From Rhodocyclales bacterium (lineage in GTDB: Bacteria > Pseudomonadota > Gammaproteobacteria > Burkholderiales > Rhodocyclaceae), in assembly GCA_016235745.1 (NCBI GenBank), contig JACRJA010000065.1, positions 104,678 through 168,677 of the forward strand: a stretch of 64,000 nucleotides of DNA. Reading direction: 5' to 3'. This document shows, in pieces, positions 45,266-54,480 of the stretch (position 1 is the first letter of the stretch; every line of letters begins with the position of its first letter). The translations under genes were made by a program, and so were the position numbers. The notes beneath the pieces were generated by a model, which worked only from the letters and a program-made list of their open reading frames with translations, made no database searches and was not told the DNA's origin.

Positions 45266-46272
45266 TGGCAGTGAAACCACGCTCGCTCCCGCTGCTCGCG
45301 GCGGTTTTTTGTTCTGCACTAGTGCTGCTTGCGCTGTGGGCGGGGTCTGCCGCCGCCGCCGAGCTCACCCGGGTCGTGGCCGTGGTCAACAATGAACCGA
45401 TCACGTCCACCGAGCTGCAGCAGTACATGATGCGCGCCAAGCGGCAAGTGGCCAAGCAAGGGGTGCAGATTCCCGAGGACGAGCTGCGCCAGCAGGTGCT
45501 CGAGCAGATGATCCTGGAAAAGCTGCAGCTGCAGGTGGCCAAGCGCATGGGGATCACCATCGACGATGCGGCCGTCAATCGCGCCATCGACGACATCGCC
45601 CGGCGCAACGACCTTACGCTCGATGCCCTCAAACAGACGCTCGCGGCCGACGGCATCACCTTCGAGCAGTTCCGCGAGCAGATCCGCCGCGAGATGACCA
45701 TCGCCCGGCTGCGCGACAGCGAAATGGAAGGGCGGGTGACGGTGTCCGACGCCGAGGTCGATCATTTTCTGGCCAACAATCCCGACGTGATGCGCCGCAT
45801 CGAGAAGGAGGCTGGCAACGTGACGCAGACCCACGTGCGCCACATCCTGGTCCGCACCAATCAGGCCGTCAACGACGAGGCAGCCAAGGCGAAGCTCCTC
45901 GCACTGCGTGAGCGCATCGTTAATGGCGTCGATTTCGCCGAACTCGCCAAGGCCAACTCCGACGACGGCTCTGCCTTCAAGGGCGGTGATCTCGGCTGGA
46001 TCAACCCCGGCGATACCGTGCCCCAATTCGAGGAAGCGATGAACCGGCTCGCTCCGGGCGAGATTTCCCCGCCGGTGAAGACCCCCTTTGGCTGGCATCT
46101 GATCCAGGTGCTGGAGCGCCGTCCGCTCACCGCCTCTGAGGACTACCGCCGCAACTACGCCCGGCAGCTGCTGCGCCGGCAGAAACTGGAACAGGCCTAC
46201 AACGCCTGGCTGCAGACGATACGGGCCGAGGCCTTCGTCGAGGTCCGTCGCGATGCGCTGGAGGCGAAATGA
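45265..46272 (+). CDS. surA: Periplasmic chaperone/peptidyl-prolyl isomerase SurA
   Basis: Periplasmic chaperone that escorts unfolded outer-membrane proteins, including LptD, to BAM. The 335-residue protein has a signal peptide (about residues 1-32, AAA-type cleavage), the SurA N-terminal chaperone domain (VVAVVNNEPITSTELQ onward), and one parvulin domain (about 188-285, THVRHILVRT to FGWHLIQVLERR). E. coli SurA has two parvulin domains and 428 residues, so one is missing here. The C-terminal helix that completes the chaperone core (LRRQKLEQAYNAWLQTIRAEA) is present. Confidence 0.92.
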   Translation: MAVKPRSLPLLAAVFCSALVLLALWAGSAAAAELTRVVAVVNNEPITSTELQQYMMRAKRQVAKQGVQIPEDELRQQVLEQMILEKLQLQVAKRMGITIDDAAVNRAIDDIARRNDLTLDALKQTLAADGITFEQFREQIRREMTIARLRDSEMEGRVTVSDAEVDHFLANNPDVMRRIEKEAGNVTQTHVRHILVRTNQAVNDEAAKAKLLALRERIVNGVDFAELAKANSDDGSAFKGGDLGWINPGDTVPQFEEAMNRLAPGEISPPVKTPFGWHLIQVLERRPLTASEDYRRNYARQLLRRQKLEQAYNAWLQTIRAEAFVEVRRDALEAK

Positions 46273-47246
46273 AACCGATCGCCATCACCACCGGTGAGCC
46301 CGCCGGCGTGGGTCCCGAGCTCTGCGCCCGGCTTGCCGACCGTCTATGGCCCGCGCCGCTCGTGCTCATCGGCGACCGCGGACTGCTCGCCGAGCGCGGC
46401 GTGCCGCCGCTGCCCGAGTTCGATCCCGGCGCACCCGCTCCCTTGTCGATACGCCATGTCCCGCTGCGTGCGCCCTCCAAGCCCGGGCTGTTAGAACCGG
46501 CCAACGCGCCTTACGTGCTCGAAGTGCTCGATACGGCCATCGACGGTATGCTCGACGGCACCTTCGACGCCCTCGTCACGGCGCCGATCCAGAAAAGCCT
46601 CATCGCCGCCTCGGGCCGCCCGTTTACAGGGCACACCGAGTATCTCGCCGAACGCAGCGGTACTCCGCTGGTGGTGATGATGCTCGTCGGCGCCGGGCTG
46701 CGCGTGGCCCTGGTCACTACCCATCTGCCGCTGGCTGAAGTTCCCGCCGCGGTCACGCCGCAGCGGCTCGAAGCCGTGCTGCGCATCCTCGATCGGGATC
46801 TGCGCCGCCGTTTCGGCATCCCCCAGCCGTGCATCCTCGTGGCCGGCCTCAATCCCCACGCCGGCGAGAGCGGCCATCTCGGCCACGAGGAGCGCGAGGT
46901 CATCACCCCCGTACTCGAGCGCCTGCGCGCCGAAGGGATGACCCTGGTCGGCCCCTTGCCGGCCGATACGCTCTTCACCCCTCGGGTGATCGCCGGCAGC
47001 GATGCCCAGCTCGCCATGTACCACGATCAAGGCCTGCCGGTGCTCAAGTACGCCAGTTTCGGCAACGGGGTCAATGTCACGCTGGGCCTGCCCTTCATCC
47101 GTACCTCGGTCGACCACGGCACGGCCCTCGATCTGGCCGGTACCGGGCGCGCCGATCCAGGCAGCCTCTTCGAGGCGGTTACGCTCGCCTGCCTACTCGC
47201 TTCGGTCGAAGAGCGTCTCGCTGCTCAGGGGGAACGCGCTACGTGA
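46269..47246 (+). CDS. pdxA: 4-hydroxythreonine-4-phosphate dehydrogenase
   Basis: Oxidises 4-phosphohydroxy-L-threonine in pyridoxal-5'-phosphate synthesis. The 325-residue protein starts [13 protein letters not shown] and carries GHTEYLAE, the metal-binding His in [11 protein letters not shown], and [11 protein letters not shown] with a further ligand. It overlaps surA by 4 nt and ksgA by 4 nt, reproducing the lptD-surA-pdxA-ksgA operon common in proteobacteria. Confidence 0.96.
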   Translation: MKPIAITTGEPAGVGPELCARLADRLWPAPLVLIGDRGLLAERGVPPLPEFDPGAPAPLSIRHVPLRAPSKPGLLEPANAPYVLEVLDTAIDGMLDGTFDALVTAPIQKSLIAASGRPFTGHTEYLAERSGTPLVVMMLVGAGLRVALVTTHLPLAEVPAAVTPQRLEAVLRILDRDLRRRFGIPQPCILVAGLNPHAGESGHLGHEEREVITPVLERLRAEGMTLVGPLPADTLFTPRVIAGSDAQLAMYHDQGLPVLKYASFGNGVNVTLGLPFIRTSVDHGTALDLAGTGRADPGSLFEAVTLACLLASVEERLAAQGERAT

Positions 47247-48046
47247 GCGCCGAAGTACAAGGCCACTGGGCGCGCAAACGCTTCGGGCAGAATTTCCTGC
47301 GCGATCCCAACATCATCCGGCGCATCGTCGCCGCGATCGACCCGAAACCCGGCGAGCACCTGGTCGAGATCGGTCCTGGACTCGGCGCGCTCACCGAGCC
47401 GCTCATTGAAGCCGCCGGCTATCTCACGGCCATCGAGCTCGACCGCGATCTCGCCGCCCGCTTGCGGGAGAGATTTCCCCATGAGCGGCTGCGGCTCATT
47501 GAAGGCGACGCCTTGCGTTTCGACTTCGCCACCTTGCCCGCGCCGCTGCGCGTGGTGGGAAACCTGCCCTACAACGTGTCGACGCCGCTTCTCTTTCATC
47601 TGGCCGCGTACGCCGAGCGCCTCACCGACATGACCTTCATGCTGCAAAAGGAAGTGGTCGATCGCATGGCGGCCCAACCAGGCAGCGCCGACTACGGGCG
47701 GCTGTCGGTGATGCTGCAGCTGCGCTTTGCCGTGCGCAAGTGCTTCGACGTACCGCCGGGCGCCTTCGTACCGGCACCGAAAGTGACTTCCAGCATCGTG
47801 CGCATCACCCCTTTGCCGGCGGGCGCTCATGCGCTCGCCGATGCCGAGCTCTTCACACGCCTGGTGACCGCCGCATTCAACCAGCGGCGCAAGACGCTGC
47901 GCAACGCCTTGAAAGCGCTGCTGCCCGAGCAGAATCTCTTTCTCCAGGCGGAGATCGACCCCAACGCCCGGGCAGAGACGCTGGCAGTGGAAGATTTCGT
48001 GCGGCTGGCGAACGCGCTCGCACGCCCGCCAACCGTAGGGCAATGA
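47243..48046 (+). CDS. rsmA: 16S rRNA (adenine(1518)-N6/adenine(1519)-N6)-dimethyltransferase
   Basis: Also called KsgA; dimethylates two adjacent adenines of helix 45 in 16S rRNA and takes part in 30S maturation; loss confers kasugamycin resistance. The GTG at 47243 overlaps the pdxA stop (GTGA), with AGGGGGA upstream, giving 267 residues. Signatures: RFGQNFL, the SAM loop [11 protein letters not shown], and the catalytic NLPYNVST. The stop is 9 nt before repeat copy 2. Confidence 0.96.
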   Translation: MSAEVQGHWARKRFGQNFLRDPNIIRRIVAAIDPKPGEHLVEIGPGLGALTEPLIEAAGYLTAIELDRDLAARLRERFPHERLRLIEGDALRFDFATLPAPLRVVGNLPYNVSTPLLFHLAAYAERLTDMTFMLQKEVVDRMAAQPGSADYGRLSVMLQLRFAVRKCFDVPPGAFVPAPKVTSSIVRITPLPAGAHALADAELFTRLVTAAFNQRRKTLRNALKALLPEQNLFLQAEIDPNARAETLAVEDFVRLANALARPPTVGQ

Positions 48047-48055
48047 GGCCCATGA

Positions 48056-48198
48056 GCGCCGCGAAAAACCGTCGCGAGCGGCTGCAGAGGGCAGGGCGCC
48101 CGGAGCGCAGCAGGCGAGACCTATCATGCAGATAGGCGAGCCTGCGAGCACCGCGCAACGCCGCCCTGCGGCCGCGCAGTAGGTGGTTCGAGCTGCCC
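48056..48198. repeat. Long-hairpin intergenic repeat, copy 2
   Basis: Second copy (143 bp) of the element at 14360-14500, again filling the gap between two convergent genes (rsmA and the DUF2892 gene). Here the inner stem is better matched: CCTATC pairs perfectly with GATAGG around the loop ATGCA (about 48120-48136), where copy 1 has ATATC/GATAGG. An outer pairing GCAGGGCG (48091-48098) with CGCCCTGC (48162-48169) is also perfect. Substitutions that keep or improve pairing argue that the folded form matters. Confidence 0.8.
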
Positions 48199-48411
48199 TC
48201 AGGAACTCTGGCCGGAGCCGGATTCCTTGGTCTTGCAGGTGTTGATGCCAAGCAGGGGATAGAGCGGACACCAGCCGATGAGCCCGGTGGCGAGCGGCAG
48301 CACGCCGATCCAGGTCCAAGGCGTACCGATACCCATGAGCGCGAGCACGATCAGCACCACGCCTAGGGCGATGCGGATGATCTTGTCGATACCACCGACG
48401 TTTTGTTTCAT
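48199..48411 (-). CDS. DUF2892 (YgaP-like) transmembrane protein
   Basis: A 70-residue protein: MKQNVGGIDKIIRIALG followed by two hydrophobic segments and the GWCPLYPLLGINTC ending with two cysteines. This is the DUF2892 family, related to the membrane tail of the sulphurtransferase YgaP but without the rhodanese domain. Family function is unknown. It is convergent with rsmA across the repeat element and divergent from rmuC. It lacks a neighbouring rhodanese gene. Confidence 0.85.
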   Translation of the reverse strand: MKQNVGGIDKIIRIALGVVLIVLALMGIGTPWTWIGVLPLATGLIGWCPLYPLLGINTCKTKESGSGQSS

Positions 48412-48485
48412 GGCATGACTCCTTGGGGACGAGTGAATCCGCGTATCATCATAGCACTTTCGTGCACCGGGTGGGGTTGACGTCG

Positions 48486-49958
48486 ATGGATTTTTTGTTC
48501 CTCATTTTTGTGGCGATGCTCGTCGGCGCCGCCGTGTCGTTCTTCTGGGCCCGTCTGGCGCTCTCGGCCCAACGGGCCGGCTTCGAGCGGGAGATCGCCC
48601 AGCGGCAGGAGGCCGAGCTGCGTCTGCAGAGCGAATTGCGCCAGCGCATCGAAGCGATCGAAGGAGAGCGCCGCGCGCTGCACGAGGAGGTGGCGCAGCT
48701 GCGCGGTGAGCTGGCGCATCGCGCCGGGCTCGAAGAACGGCTCGCCGAGACCAAGCAACACCTGGCGGAAGTGCAGGCCCGCTGGCAGCAGGCGCTGGAA
48801 GAAAGCCGGGGTCTGGCCGAACGGCAGGCGGCTTTGACCCAGGAACTGGAAGCCGAACGCCGGGCGGCGGCCGAGAAACTGCGCCTGCTCGAAGACGCGC
48901 GCCAGCAGCTCAGCGAGCAGTTCAAGAACCTGGCCAACGACATCCTCGAAGAGAAATCCCGCCGCTTCACTGAACAGAACCAGAACGAATTGGGCGCCTT
49001 GCTCGAACCGCTAAAACTGCGTCTGGCCGAATTCCAGCGCAAGGTCGAAGAGGCTTACGTCACCGAAGGCAAGGATCGCAGCGCGCTCGCCGAGCAGGTG
49101 CGCCAGCTCATGGCGCTCAACCAGACCTTGAGTCAGGAAGCCCGCCAGCTCACGCAAGCCCTCAAAGGCTCGAGCAAGACCCAGGGGACTTGGGGCGAGC
49201 TGGTGCTCGAGCGCGTACTCGAAGCCTCGGGTCTGCGCCGCGGCGAGGAGTACGAGGTGCAGGTGGCCCACACCGACGGCGAAGGGCGCCGCCAGCAGCC
49301 CGACGTCGTCATTCGCCTGCCCGAGGGGCGCCACCTCGTCATCGACGCCAAGGTCTCGCTCAACGCCTACGAAGCCTACGTCGCCGCCGAGAACGACGGC
49401 GAGCGCCAAGCCGCGCTCAAGCGGCATCTCGACTCGGTGCGCTCGCACCTGAAAGGGCTGTCGCAGAAGCGCTACGAGCAGCTCTATGGGGTCTCCTCGC
49501 TCGACTTCGTCCTGCTTTTCGTGCCGATCGAGCCCGCCTTCATGCTCGCCGTCACACACGACAAAGACCTCTTCATGGACGCCTGGCAGCGCAACGTGCT
49601 GCTGGTGAGCCCGTCGACCCTGCTCTTCGTCGTGCGCACGGTCGCGCACCTGTGGCGCCAGGAGCAGCAGAACCGCAACGCCCAAGAGATCGCCAAACGC
49701 GGCGCCGAGCTCTACGACAAGCTGGCGGCCTTCGTCGCCGACCTTCAAGCGCTCGGGCAGCGCTTGGAACAGGCGCGCAGCGAGTACGACAAGGCGATGA
49801 ACAAGCTCAAGGACGGGCGCGGCAACCTCCTGCGCCGGGCCGAGTCGCTCAGGGAACTGGGGGTCAAGCCAGGGAAGAACTTGCCGCTCGGCCTGCTCGG
49901 CGACGATTTCGAAGCGGAGAACCCGCTGACGGACGCGGCGGGTGAACCAGGGATGTAA
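48486..49958 (+). CDS. rmuC: DNA recombination protein RmuC
   Basis: Predicted nuclease-fold protein that limits inversions at short repeats in E. coli. The 490-residue protein has an N-terminal membrane anchor (about residues 2-22), a long Gln/Glu/Arg-rich coiled coil (about 30-190) and the RmuC domain with GTWGELVLERVLEASGL and RHLVIDAKVSL, a PD-(D/E)xK-like core. The ATG at 48486 places the anchor at the start. An upstream in-frame ATG (48423) adds 21 residues without similarity. Confidence 0.92.
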   Translation: MDFLFLIFVAMLVGAAVSFFWARLALSAQRAGFEREIAQRQEAELRLQSELRQRIEAIEGERRALHEEVAQLRGELAHRAGLEERLAETKQHLAEVQARWQQALEESRGLAERQAALTQELEAERRAAAEKLRLLEDARQQLSEQFKNLANDILEEKSRRFTEQNQNELGALLEPLKLRLAEFQRKVEEAYVTEGKDRSALAEQVRQLMALNQTLSQEARQLTQALKGSSKTQGTWGELVLERVLEASGLRRGEEYEVQVAHTDGEGRRQQPDVVIRLPEGRHLVIDAKVSLNAYEAYVAAENDGERQAALKRHLDSVRSHLKGLSQKRYEQLYGVSSLDFVLLFVPIEPAFMLAVTHDKDLFMDAWQRNVLLVSPSTLLFVVRTVAHLWRQEQQNRNAQEIAKRGAELYDKLAAFVADLQALGQRLEQARSEYDKAMNKLKDGRGNLLRRAESLRELGVKPGKNLPLGLLGDDFEAENPLTDAAGEPGM

Positions 49959-49984
49959 AAAAACCCCCGGACTGAGCCGGGGGT
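49957..49984 (-). terminator. Rho-independent terminator of the actP transcript
   Basis: On the minus strand CCCCCGG (49983-49977 complement) pairs with CCGGGGG (49970-49964 complement) around a six-base loop, followed by seven or more T residues (complement of the A-run 49957-49963). It lies 27 nt past the actP stop. The same hairpin, without a good T-run, lies 6 nt after rmuC on the other strand. Confidence 0.85.
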
Positions 49985-50010
49985 GAAAGATGCTTTTTGC
50001 GCTGGGGCGA

Positions 50011-51759
50011 TCAGTGCCCCGATGCGACCGATGCCCCGAAGCCGGTCTCGGAGCGCACGCGCTGGGCCGCGTAGGCCGCGCGTTCTTTCTTCGCCTGCTC
50101 GCTCTGGTCGAGCACCGAGAAGAGCCAGGTGCCGAGGAAACCGGCCAGCATGGAAAAGAGCGCCGGCGAGGTGTAGGGGAACCAAGCCGAGCCTTTCGGG
50201 TTGCCGAGCACGTCTTCCCACACCGCCGGCGAGACGATGGTGAGCCCGACCGCGGCGATCAGGCCGAGGAAACCGCCGATTACCGCGCCGCGCGTGGTGC
50301 AGTCTTTCCACAGTACCGAGAGCAGCAACACCGGGAAGTTGGCCGAAGCCGCCACCGCGAAGGCAAGCGACACCATGAAGGCGACGTTCTGCTTCTCGAA
50401 GGCGATCCCCAGCAGCACGGCCACCACACCGAGGCACAGCGTGGCGATACGCGAGACGCGCAGCTCGGAGGCCGAATCTGCCTTGCCATCCTTGAAGAGC
50501 GTCGCATAGAGGTCGTGCGACACGGCCGAGGCGCCCGACAGCGTCAGGCCCGCGACGACGGCGAGGATGGTCGCAAACGCCACCGCCGACATGAAGCCGA
50601 GGAAGACGTTGCCGCCGAGGGCATCGGCAAGATGGATCGCCGCCATGTTACTACCGCCTTTGAGCGTCCCCTTGGCGTCGAGGAAGCTCGGATCGGTGAG
50701 CACGAAGATGATGGCGCCGAAGCCGATGATGAAGGTGAGGATATAGAAGTAGCCGATCCAGGTGGTGGCCCACAGCACGGATTTGCGCGCCTGCTTGGCG
50801 TCGGGCACGGTGAAGAAACGCATCAGGATGTGCGGCAGGCCAGCGGTGCCGAACATCAGCGCCATGCCGAAAGAGATCGCCGAGATGGGGTCCTTGACGA
50901 AGTTGCCCGGCCCCATGATCGAGCGGCCGATGTCTTGTGCCACTTCCATCAGGTCCTTGCCCTGTTCGGCCGCCTTGGCGACCACCTTCGGATCGTTGAG
51001 CGCGAGGTTGGTCTTGATCTCCACCGCTTTGGCGAACATCGCCTCTATGTTGAATCCAAAGTGGAAGAGCACGGCGAAGGCCATGAAGGAAGCACCGGCG
51101 AGCAGCAGGCAGGCCTTGATGATCTGCACCCAGGTGGTGGCGGTCATACCGCCAAAGAGGACGTAGACCATCATCAGCACGCCGACGATCACTACGGCCA
51201 TCCAGTAGTCCAGACCGAAGAGCAGCTTGATGAGCTGCCCGGCGCCGACCATCTGCGCGATGAGGTAGAAGGCCACGACCACCAGCGTACCGGCGGCGGC
51301 GAAGGAGCGGATCGGCCCTGGCCGGAAGCGGTAGCCGGCTACGTCGGCGAAGGTGAAGCGCCCGAGGTTGCGCAGCCGCTCGGCGAGCAGGAAGGTGACG
51401 ATGGGCCAGCCGACCAGGAAGCCGATCGAATAGATCAGGCCGTCGTAGCCATTGGCCATGATGGCCGCCGAGATGCCGAGGAAGGATGCCGCGGACATGT
51501 AGTCGCCGGCGATCGCCAGGCCGTTCTGAAAGCCGGTGACGCCGCCGCCGGCGGTGTAGAAAGATGCCGCCGTCGTCGTGCGCGCTGCGGCCCATTTGGT
51601 GATCCACAGCGTCATGGCAACGAAGATCACGAACATGGCGATCGCGGTCCAGTTCGTCTCCTGCTTGACGGTCTGCCCCACGTCGCCGCCGGCGGCGATG
51701 GCCGCTCCGGTGGCGGTGAGCAGCGCCAGCGCGCCGAAAAGCTTCATCGCCGTTCTCAT
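50011..51759 (-). CDS. actP: Cation/acetate symporter ActP
   Basis: Sodium:solute symporter family permease that takes up acetate and other short acids. The 582-residue protein has an N-terminal signal-like hydrophobic segment and about 13 membrane spans. The stretch [20 protein letters not shown] and the ASFLGISA segment are typical of ActP. The start has GGAGG 7 nt upstream and overlaps the DUF485 gene by 4 nt, the conserved yjcH-actP pairing. Acetate taken up can enter gluconeogenesis through ppsA/maeB encoded elsewhere in this window. Confidence 0.94.
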   Translation of the reverse strand: MRTAMKLFGALALLTATGAAIAAGGDVGQTVKQETNWTAIAMFVIFVAMTLWITKWAAARTTTAASFYTAGGGVTGFQNGLAIAGDYMSAASFLGISAAIMANGYDGLIYSIGFLVGWPIVTFLLAERLRNLGRFTFADVAGYRFRPGPIRSFAAAGTLVVVAFYLIAQMVGAGQLIKLLFGLDYWMAVVIVGVLMMVYVLFGGMTATTWVQIIKACLLLAGASFMAFAVLFHFGFNIEAMFAKAVEIKTNLALNDPKVVAKAAEQGKDLMEVAQDIGRSIMGPGNFVKDPISAISFGMALMFGTAGLPHILMRFFTVPDAKQARKSVLWATTWIGYFYILTFIIGFGAIIFVLTDPSFLDAKGTLKGGSNMAAIHLADALGGNVFLGFMSAVAFATILAVVAGLTLSGASAVSHDLYATLFKDGKADSASELRVSRIATLCLGVVAVLLGIAFEKQNVAFMVSLAFAVAASANFPVLLLSVLWKDCTTRGAVIGGFLGLIAAVGLTIVSPAVWEDVLGNPKGSAWFPYTSPALFSMLAGFLGTWLFSVLDQSEQAKKERAAYAAQRVRSETGFGASVASGH

Positions 51760-52064
51760 TTTTGGGCCTCCTTGATAATTTCTTCGGTGAGCGCGTCGAA
51801 CTCGGTGTTGGCCCGGTGCACATAGATGCCGGTGATGATGATGGCAAAGAGGATGACGCCGGCGCCGATGGGAATGCCGAGGGTAGTGACGCCGGTGCCG
51901 ATAGGCTTGGCGAGGAACTCCTTGTCGAAGGCGATCAGCGCGATGTAGCCGTAATAGACGATGAGCATGAGAATCGTCATGATCCAGCCGAAGCGCCCGC
52001 GTTCCTGCACGAGGCGCTGGTACTTCGGATTCGCTCGAATCCGCTCGTAGATATCGTTTTGCAT
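51756..52064 (-). CDS. DUF485 membrane protein (YjcH-like partner of ActP)
   Basis: A 102-residue protein with two membrane segments (about 25-47 and 60-82) and conserved charged ends, matching DUF485, the small protein encoded upstream of actP in many bacteria (yjcH in E. coli). Its stop overlaps the actP start (ATGA). GAAGGAAGG precedes its ATG. Confidence 0.92.
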   Translation of the reverse strand: MQNDIYERIRANPKYQRLVQERGRFGWIMTILMLIVYYGYIALIAFDKEFLAKPIGTGVTTLGIPIGAGVILFAIIITGIYVHRANTEFDALTEEIIKEAQK

Positions 52065-52121
52065 GGTGCCTTCCTTCTAAGCGTTTGCAGGGGTTTGCAG
52101 AGCGTAGGCTAGAGGGGAAGG

Positions 52122-52138
52122 CTTACGTAATACTTACG
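52122..52138. promoter_or_regulatory. CTTACG direct repeat upstream of the DUF485-actP operon
   Basis: CTTACG occurs twice (52122-52127 and 52133-52138), start-to-start 11 bp, placing both on the same DNA face about 60-75 bp before the DUF485 start. An A/T-rich tract (52144-52160) lies beyond. Tandem half-sites one helical turn apart suggest an activator site for acetate-responsive control; the protein is not identifiable from sequence. Confidence 0.35.
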
Positions 52139-52234
52139 CGGGAAAAAATAAAAATTATCTGACCAGCCCGCTTCAAGGGGACGGCCGATCCCCTTGGTGC
52201 AGCTGTGCATCGTCGACGGGGCGCGGCGCGAGCG

Positions 52235-53362
52235 CTACGGTGCCGCTTGAGAAGGGCGGGTCGAGACGGCGGCCGGGGATTGCCGGGGAATGACCTCGGA
52301 AGCCGATCCCCATGCCTCGATCTCCCCGCAGGCGGCTTCCAGCGCGGCGCTGTCCAGCCCCGCGAGCTGCACCTGCGGGGCCTGGGCGAGCTCGGGGTGG
52401 CGGGCGAGCGAGCGGCGGTAGAGGGGGTCGTAATGGCGGGCGATGAGCTCGGCGAAGAGCGTTGCCAGATCGCGGCGAAGGGCCAGTTCCTGCCAGCGGC
52501 GCAAGGTCTCGTTCGGGGCCAGGCCTTTGAAGCGTTCGAGCCGCTGAGCGAGCGCCTCGGGCTCGTTGCCCAGCCAGGCATAGTCTTCGAGCAGGAGTTG
52601 CATGCGGCACTCGCGAGCCGTGTCGAGCACGATCACCGGCGCGAGCCGGATCGCTTCATGGAGGGCGTCGGGGATCTGCACGAGGCCGATGCGCTTGCTC
52701 TCGGCTTCGACGAAGACGGGCTTTTGCGGGTCGAAGCGGCGCAGCGCCGCCACGAGCGCCGTATCGAAGGCTTTTTGTGAAGGTTGGGCTTCGCCGCCGG
52801 GCCAGGCGCCGAGGATGGAGCCGCGGTGGCGCGCGAGCGCTTCCAGGTCGAGCACCTGATGGCCTCGTTGCGCCAGCGCCTGCAGCACGCGCGTTTTGCC
52901 CGAGCCGGTAGGGCCGGCGAGCACCCGCCAGGAAAAGCGTCCCGGCAGGTCGACGAGCCGCTCCAGCACCCAGCGGCGATAGCTCTTGTAGCCTCCTGCC
53001 AGCTGCGCCGCCTGCCAGCCGATCATGCGCAGCCAGGTGACGAAGGCGCCGCTGCGCTGCCCGCCGCGCCAACAGTAAACGAGTGGGCGCCACGAGGGGG
53101 GATAGTGCTGCAGGCGCTCCTGCAGGTGGCGCGCCAGGTTCCGGGCTACCCAGGCGGCGCCGAGCCGGCGCGCCTCGAAGGCCGAGCGCTGCTTGTAAAT
53201 AGTACCGACGATGCGCCGTTCGGTGTCGTCGAGCACCGGCAGGTTGATCGCGCCGGGGAGATGGTCTTCGAGGAATTCGGCGGGCGAGCGCGCGTCGATG
53301 ATCGCGTCGAATTCATCCATCCGTTCGAGCGGTACAATCCGGTCTTTGTCTTTGGCAGCCAT
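52235..53362 (-). CDS. mnmH: tRNA 2-selenouridine synthase
   Basis: Converts 2-thiouridine at tRNA wobble position 34 to 2-selenouridine using selenophosphate (also SelU/YbbB). The 375-residue protein joins an N-terminal rhodanese domain with the active Cys97 in YCWRGGQRS to a P-loop domain (GPTGSGKT, 150-157). It faces selD, the selenophosphate source, with only 20 bp between the two start codons. The 170-bp gap downstream (to the DUF485 gene) holds no gene. Confidence 0.94.
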   Translation of the reverse strand: MAAKDKDRIVPLERMDEFDAIIDARSPAEFLEDHLPGAINLPVLDDTERRIVGTIYKQRSAFEARRLGAAWVARNLARHLQERLQHYPPSWRPLVYCWRGGQRSGAFVTWLRMIGWQAAQLAGGYKSYRRWVLERLVDLPGRFSWRVLAGPTGSGKTRVLQALAQRGHQVLDLEALARHRGSILGAWPGGEAQPSQKAFDTALVAALRRFDPQKPVFVEAESKRIGLVQIPDALHEAIRLAPVIVLDTARECRMQLLLEDYAWLGNEPEALAQRLERFKGLAPNETLRRWQELALRRDLATLFAELIARHYDPLYRRSLARHPELAQAPQVQLAGLDSAALEAACGEIEAWGSASEVIPRQSPAAVSTRPSQAAP

Positions 53363-53382
53363 GGATCTCGGGGAGGTCGATT

Positions 53383-54465
53383 ATGGAACGAGGAGAAAGC
53401 ACGTCGGTGCACGGCATCCGGCTCACCGAATGGGCCCACGGCGGCGGTTGCGGCTGCAAGATCGCGCCGGCGGTGCTGCAGCGCCTGCTCGCTTCGCTGC
53501 CTCCCGGCTTGTATCCGCCGGAGCTCATCGTGGGCATCGAGGCCAGTGACGATGCGGCAGTCTACCGCCTGCGCGAGGATTTGGCGATCGTCGCTACCAC
53601 CGACTTCTTCACGCCCGTGGTCGACGACCCCTACGATTTCGGCCGCATCGCCGCCACCAATGCGCTCTCCGACGTCTACGCCATGGGCGGGCGGCCGATC
53701 CTGGCGCTGGCCATCGTCGGCATGCCGGTCGGCAAACTCCCCGACGAGGCGATCACCCGCATCCTGGAGGGCGGCGCGAGCGTGTGCCGCGAGGCGGGCA
53801 TCCCTCTGGCGGGCGGGCATTCGATCGACACGGTCGAGCCCATCTACGGCCTGGTGGCGCTGGGGGTGGTGCATCCCGAACAGGTGAAGACGAACGGCGG
53901 GGCGCGCCCGGGCGACGTCCTCATTCTCAGCAAGCCGTTGGGTATCGGCATCCTCTCGGCGGCGCTCAAGCAGGGCCGGCTCTCCGGCAGTGAATACGCC
54001 GAAATGCGGCTGTGGACGATGACGCTCAACCGCGTCGGGCAGGCGCTCGCTGGCCGCGAGGCGGTGCACGCCATGACCGATGTCACCGGCTTCGGTCTGG
54101 CGGGGCATCTCCTGGAAGTCTGCCGCGCGAGCGGCGTGGCGGCGGTGCTCGACCGGGAGGCGATTCCCGTGCTCGCCAGCGCCCGGCGATATGCCGAAGA
54201 GGGCGTGGCCACCGGCGCCTCCAAGCGCAACTGGGCGAGTTACGGCGAGGAGGTCGATCTCTCGGCACTCACCGACGAAGAAGGTGAGGCGGCGCTGTGG
54301 CGTACGCTCATCACGGATCCGCAGACGAGCGGGGGACTGCTGATCGCCTGCACGCCGGAGGCGGCCGAAGGGGGGATCGCCGAGATCCGGGCGCACCAGG
54401 CGCTGGGCGGCTGGAAGATCGGCGAGATCGTCGCAGCGCCCGTGCCGCGCGTGGTGCTGCGCTGA
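53383..54465 (+). CDS. selD: Selenide, water dikinase
   Basis: Makes selenophosphate from selenide and ATP. The 360-residue protein has the glycine-rich catalytic segment GGGCGCKI with Cys23, Cys25 and Lys26. The catalytic position is cysteine here, encoded by TGC, not selenocysteine. DDAAVY and [12 protein letters not shown] bear the Mg/ATP-binding aspartates. GGGGAGG lies just upstream. The only selenium user seen in the window is mnmH; selA and selB are not present here. Confidence 0.96.
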   Translation: MERGESTSVHGIRLTEWAHGGGCGCKIAPAVLQRLLASLPPGLYPPELIVGIEASDDAAVYRLREDLAIVATTDFFTPVVDDPYDFGRIAATNALSDVYAMGGRPILALAIVGMPVGKLPDEAITRILEGGASVCREAGIPLAGGHSIDTVEPIYGLVALGVVHPEQVKTNGGARPGDVLILSKPLGIGILSAALKQGRLSGSEYAEMRLWTMTLNRVGQALAGREAVHAMTDVTGFGLAGHLLEVCRASGVAAVLDREAIPVLASARRYAEEGVATGASKRNWASYGEEVDLSALTDEEGEAALWRTLITDPQTSGGLLIACTPEAAEGGIAEIRAHQALGGWKIGEIVAAPVPRVVLR

Positions 54466-54480
54466 AGGGGCTTTCAGCGC
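54459..54480. terminator. Hairpin shared by selD and the convergent esterase gene
   Basis: Perfect 8-bp inverted repeat GCGCTGAA / TTCAGCGC with a six-base loop. The selD stop codon lies in the left arm and the esterase stop codon (as TCA) in the right arm. No T-run follows on either strand, so it may protect 3' ends or weakly terminate rather than act as a classical terminator. Confidence 0.5.

Noticed and set aside
48091..48169. The repeat element as an integron attC or a CRISPR unit
   Set aside because: No integrase, cassette boundary core sites or multiple regularly spaced units are present; there are only two dispersed copies.
53383..54465. Selenocysteine at the SelD active site
   Set aside because: The codons at the catalytic segment are TGC (Cys23, Cys25); no in-frame TGA occurs before the normal stop.
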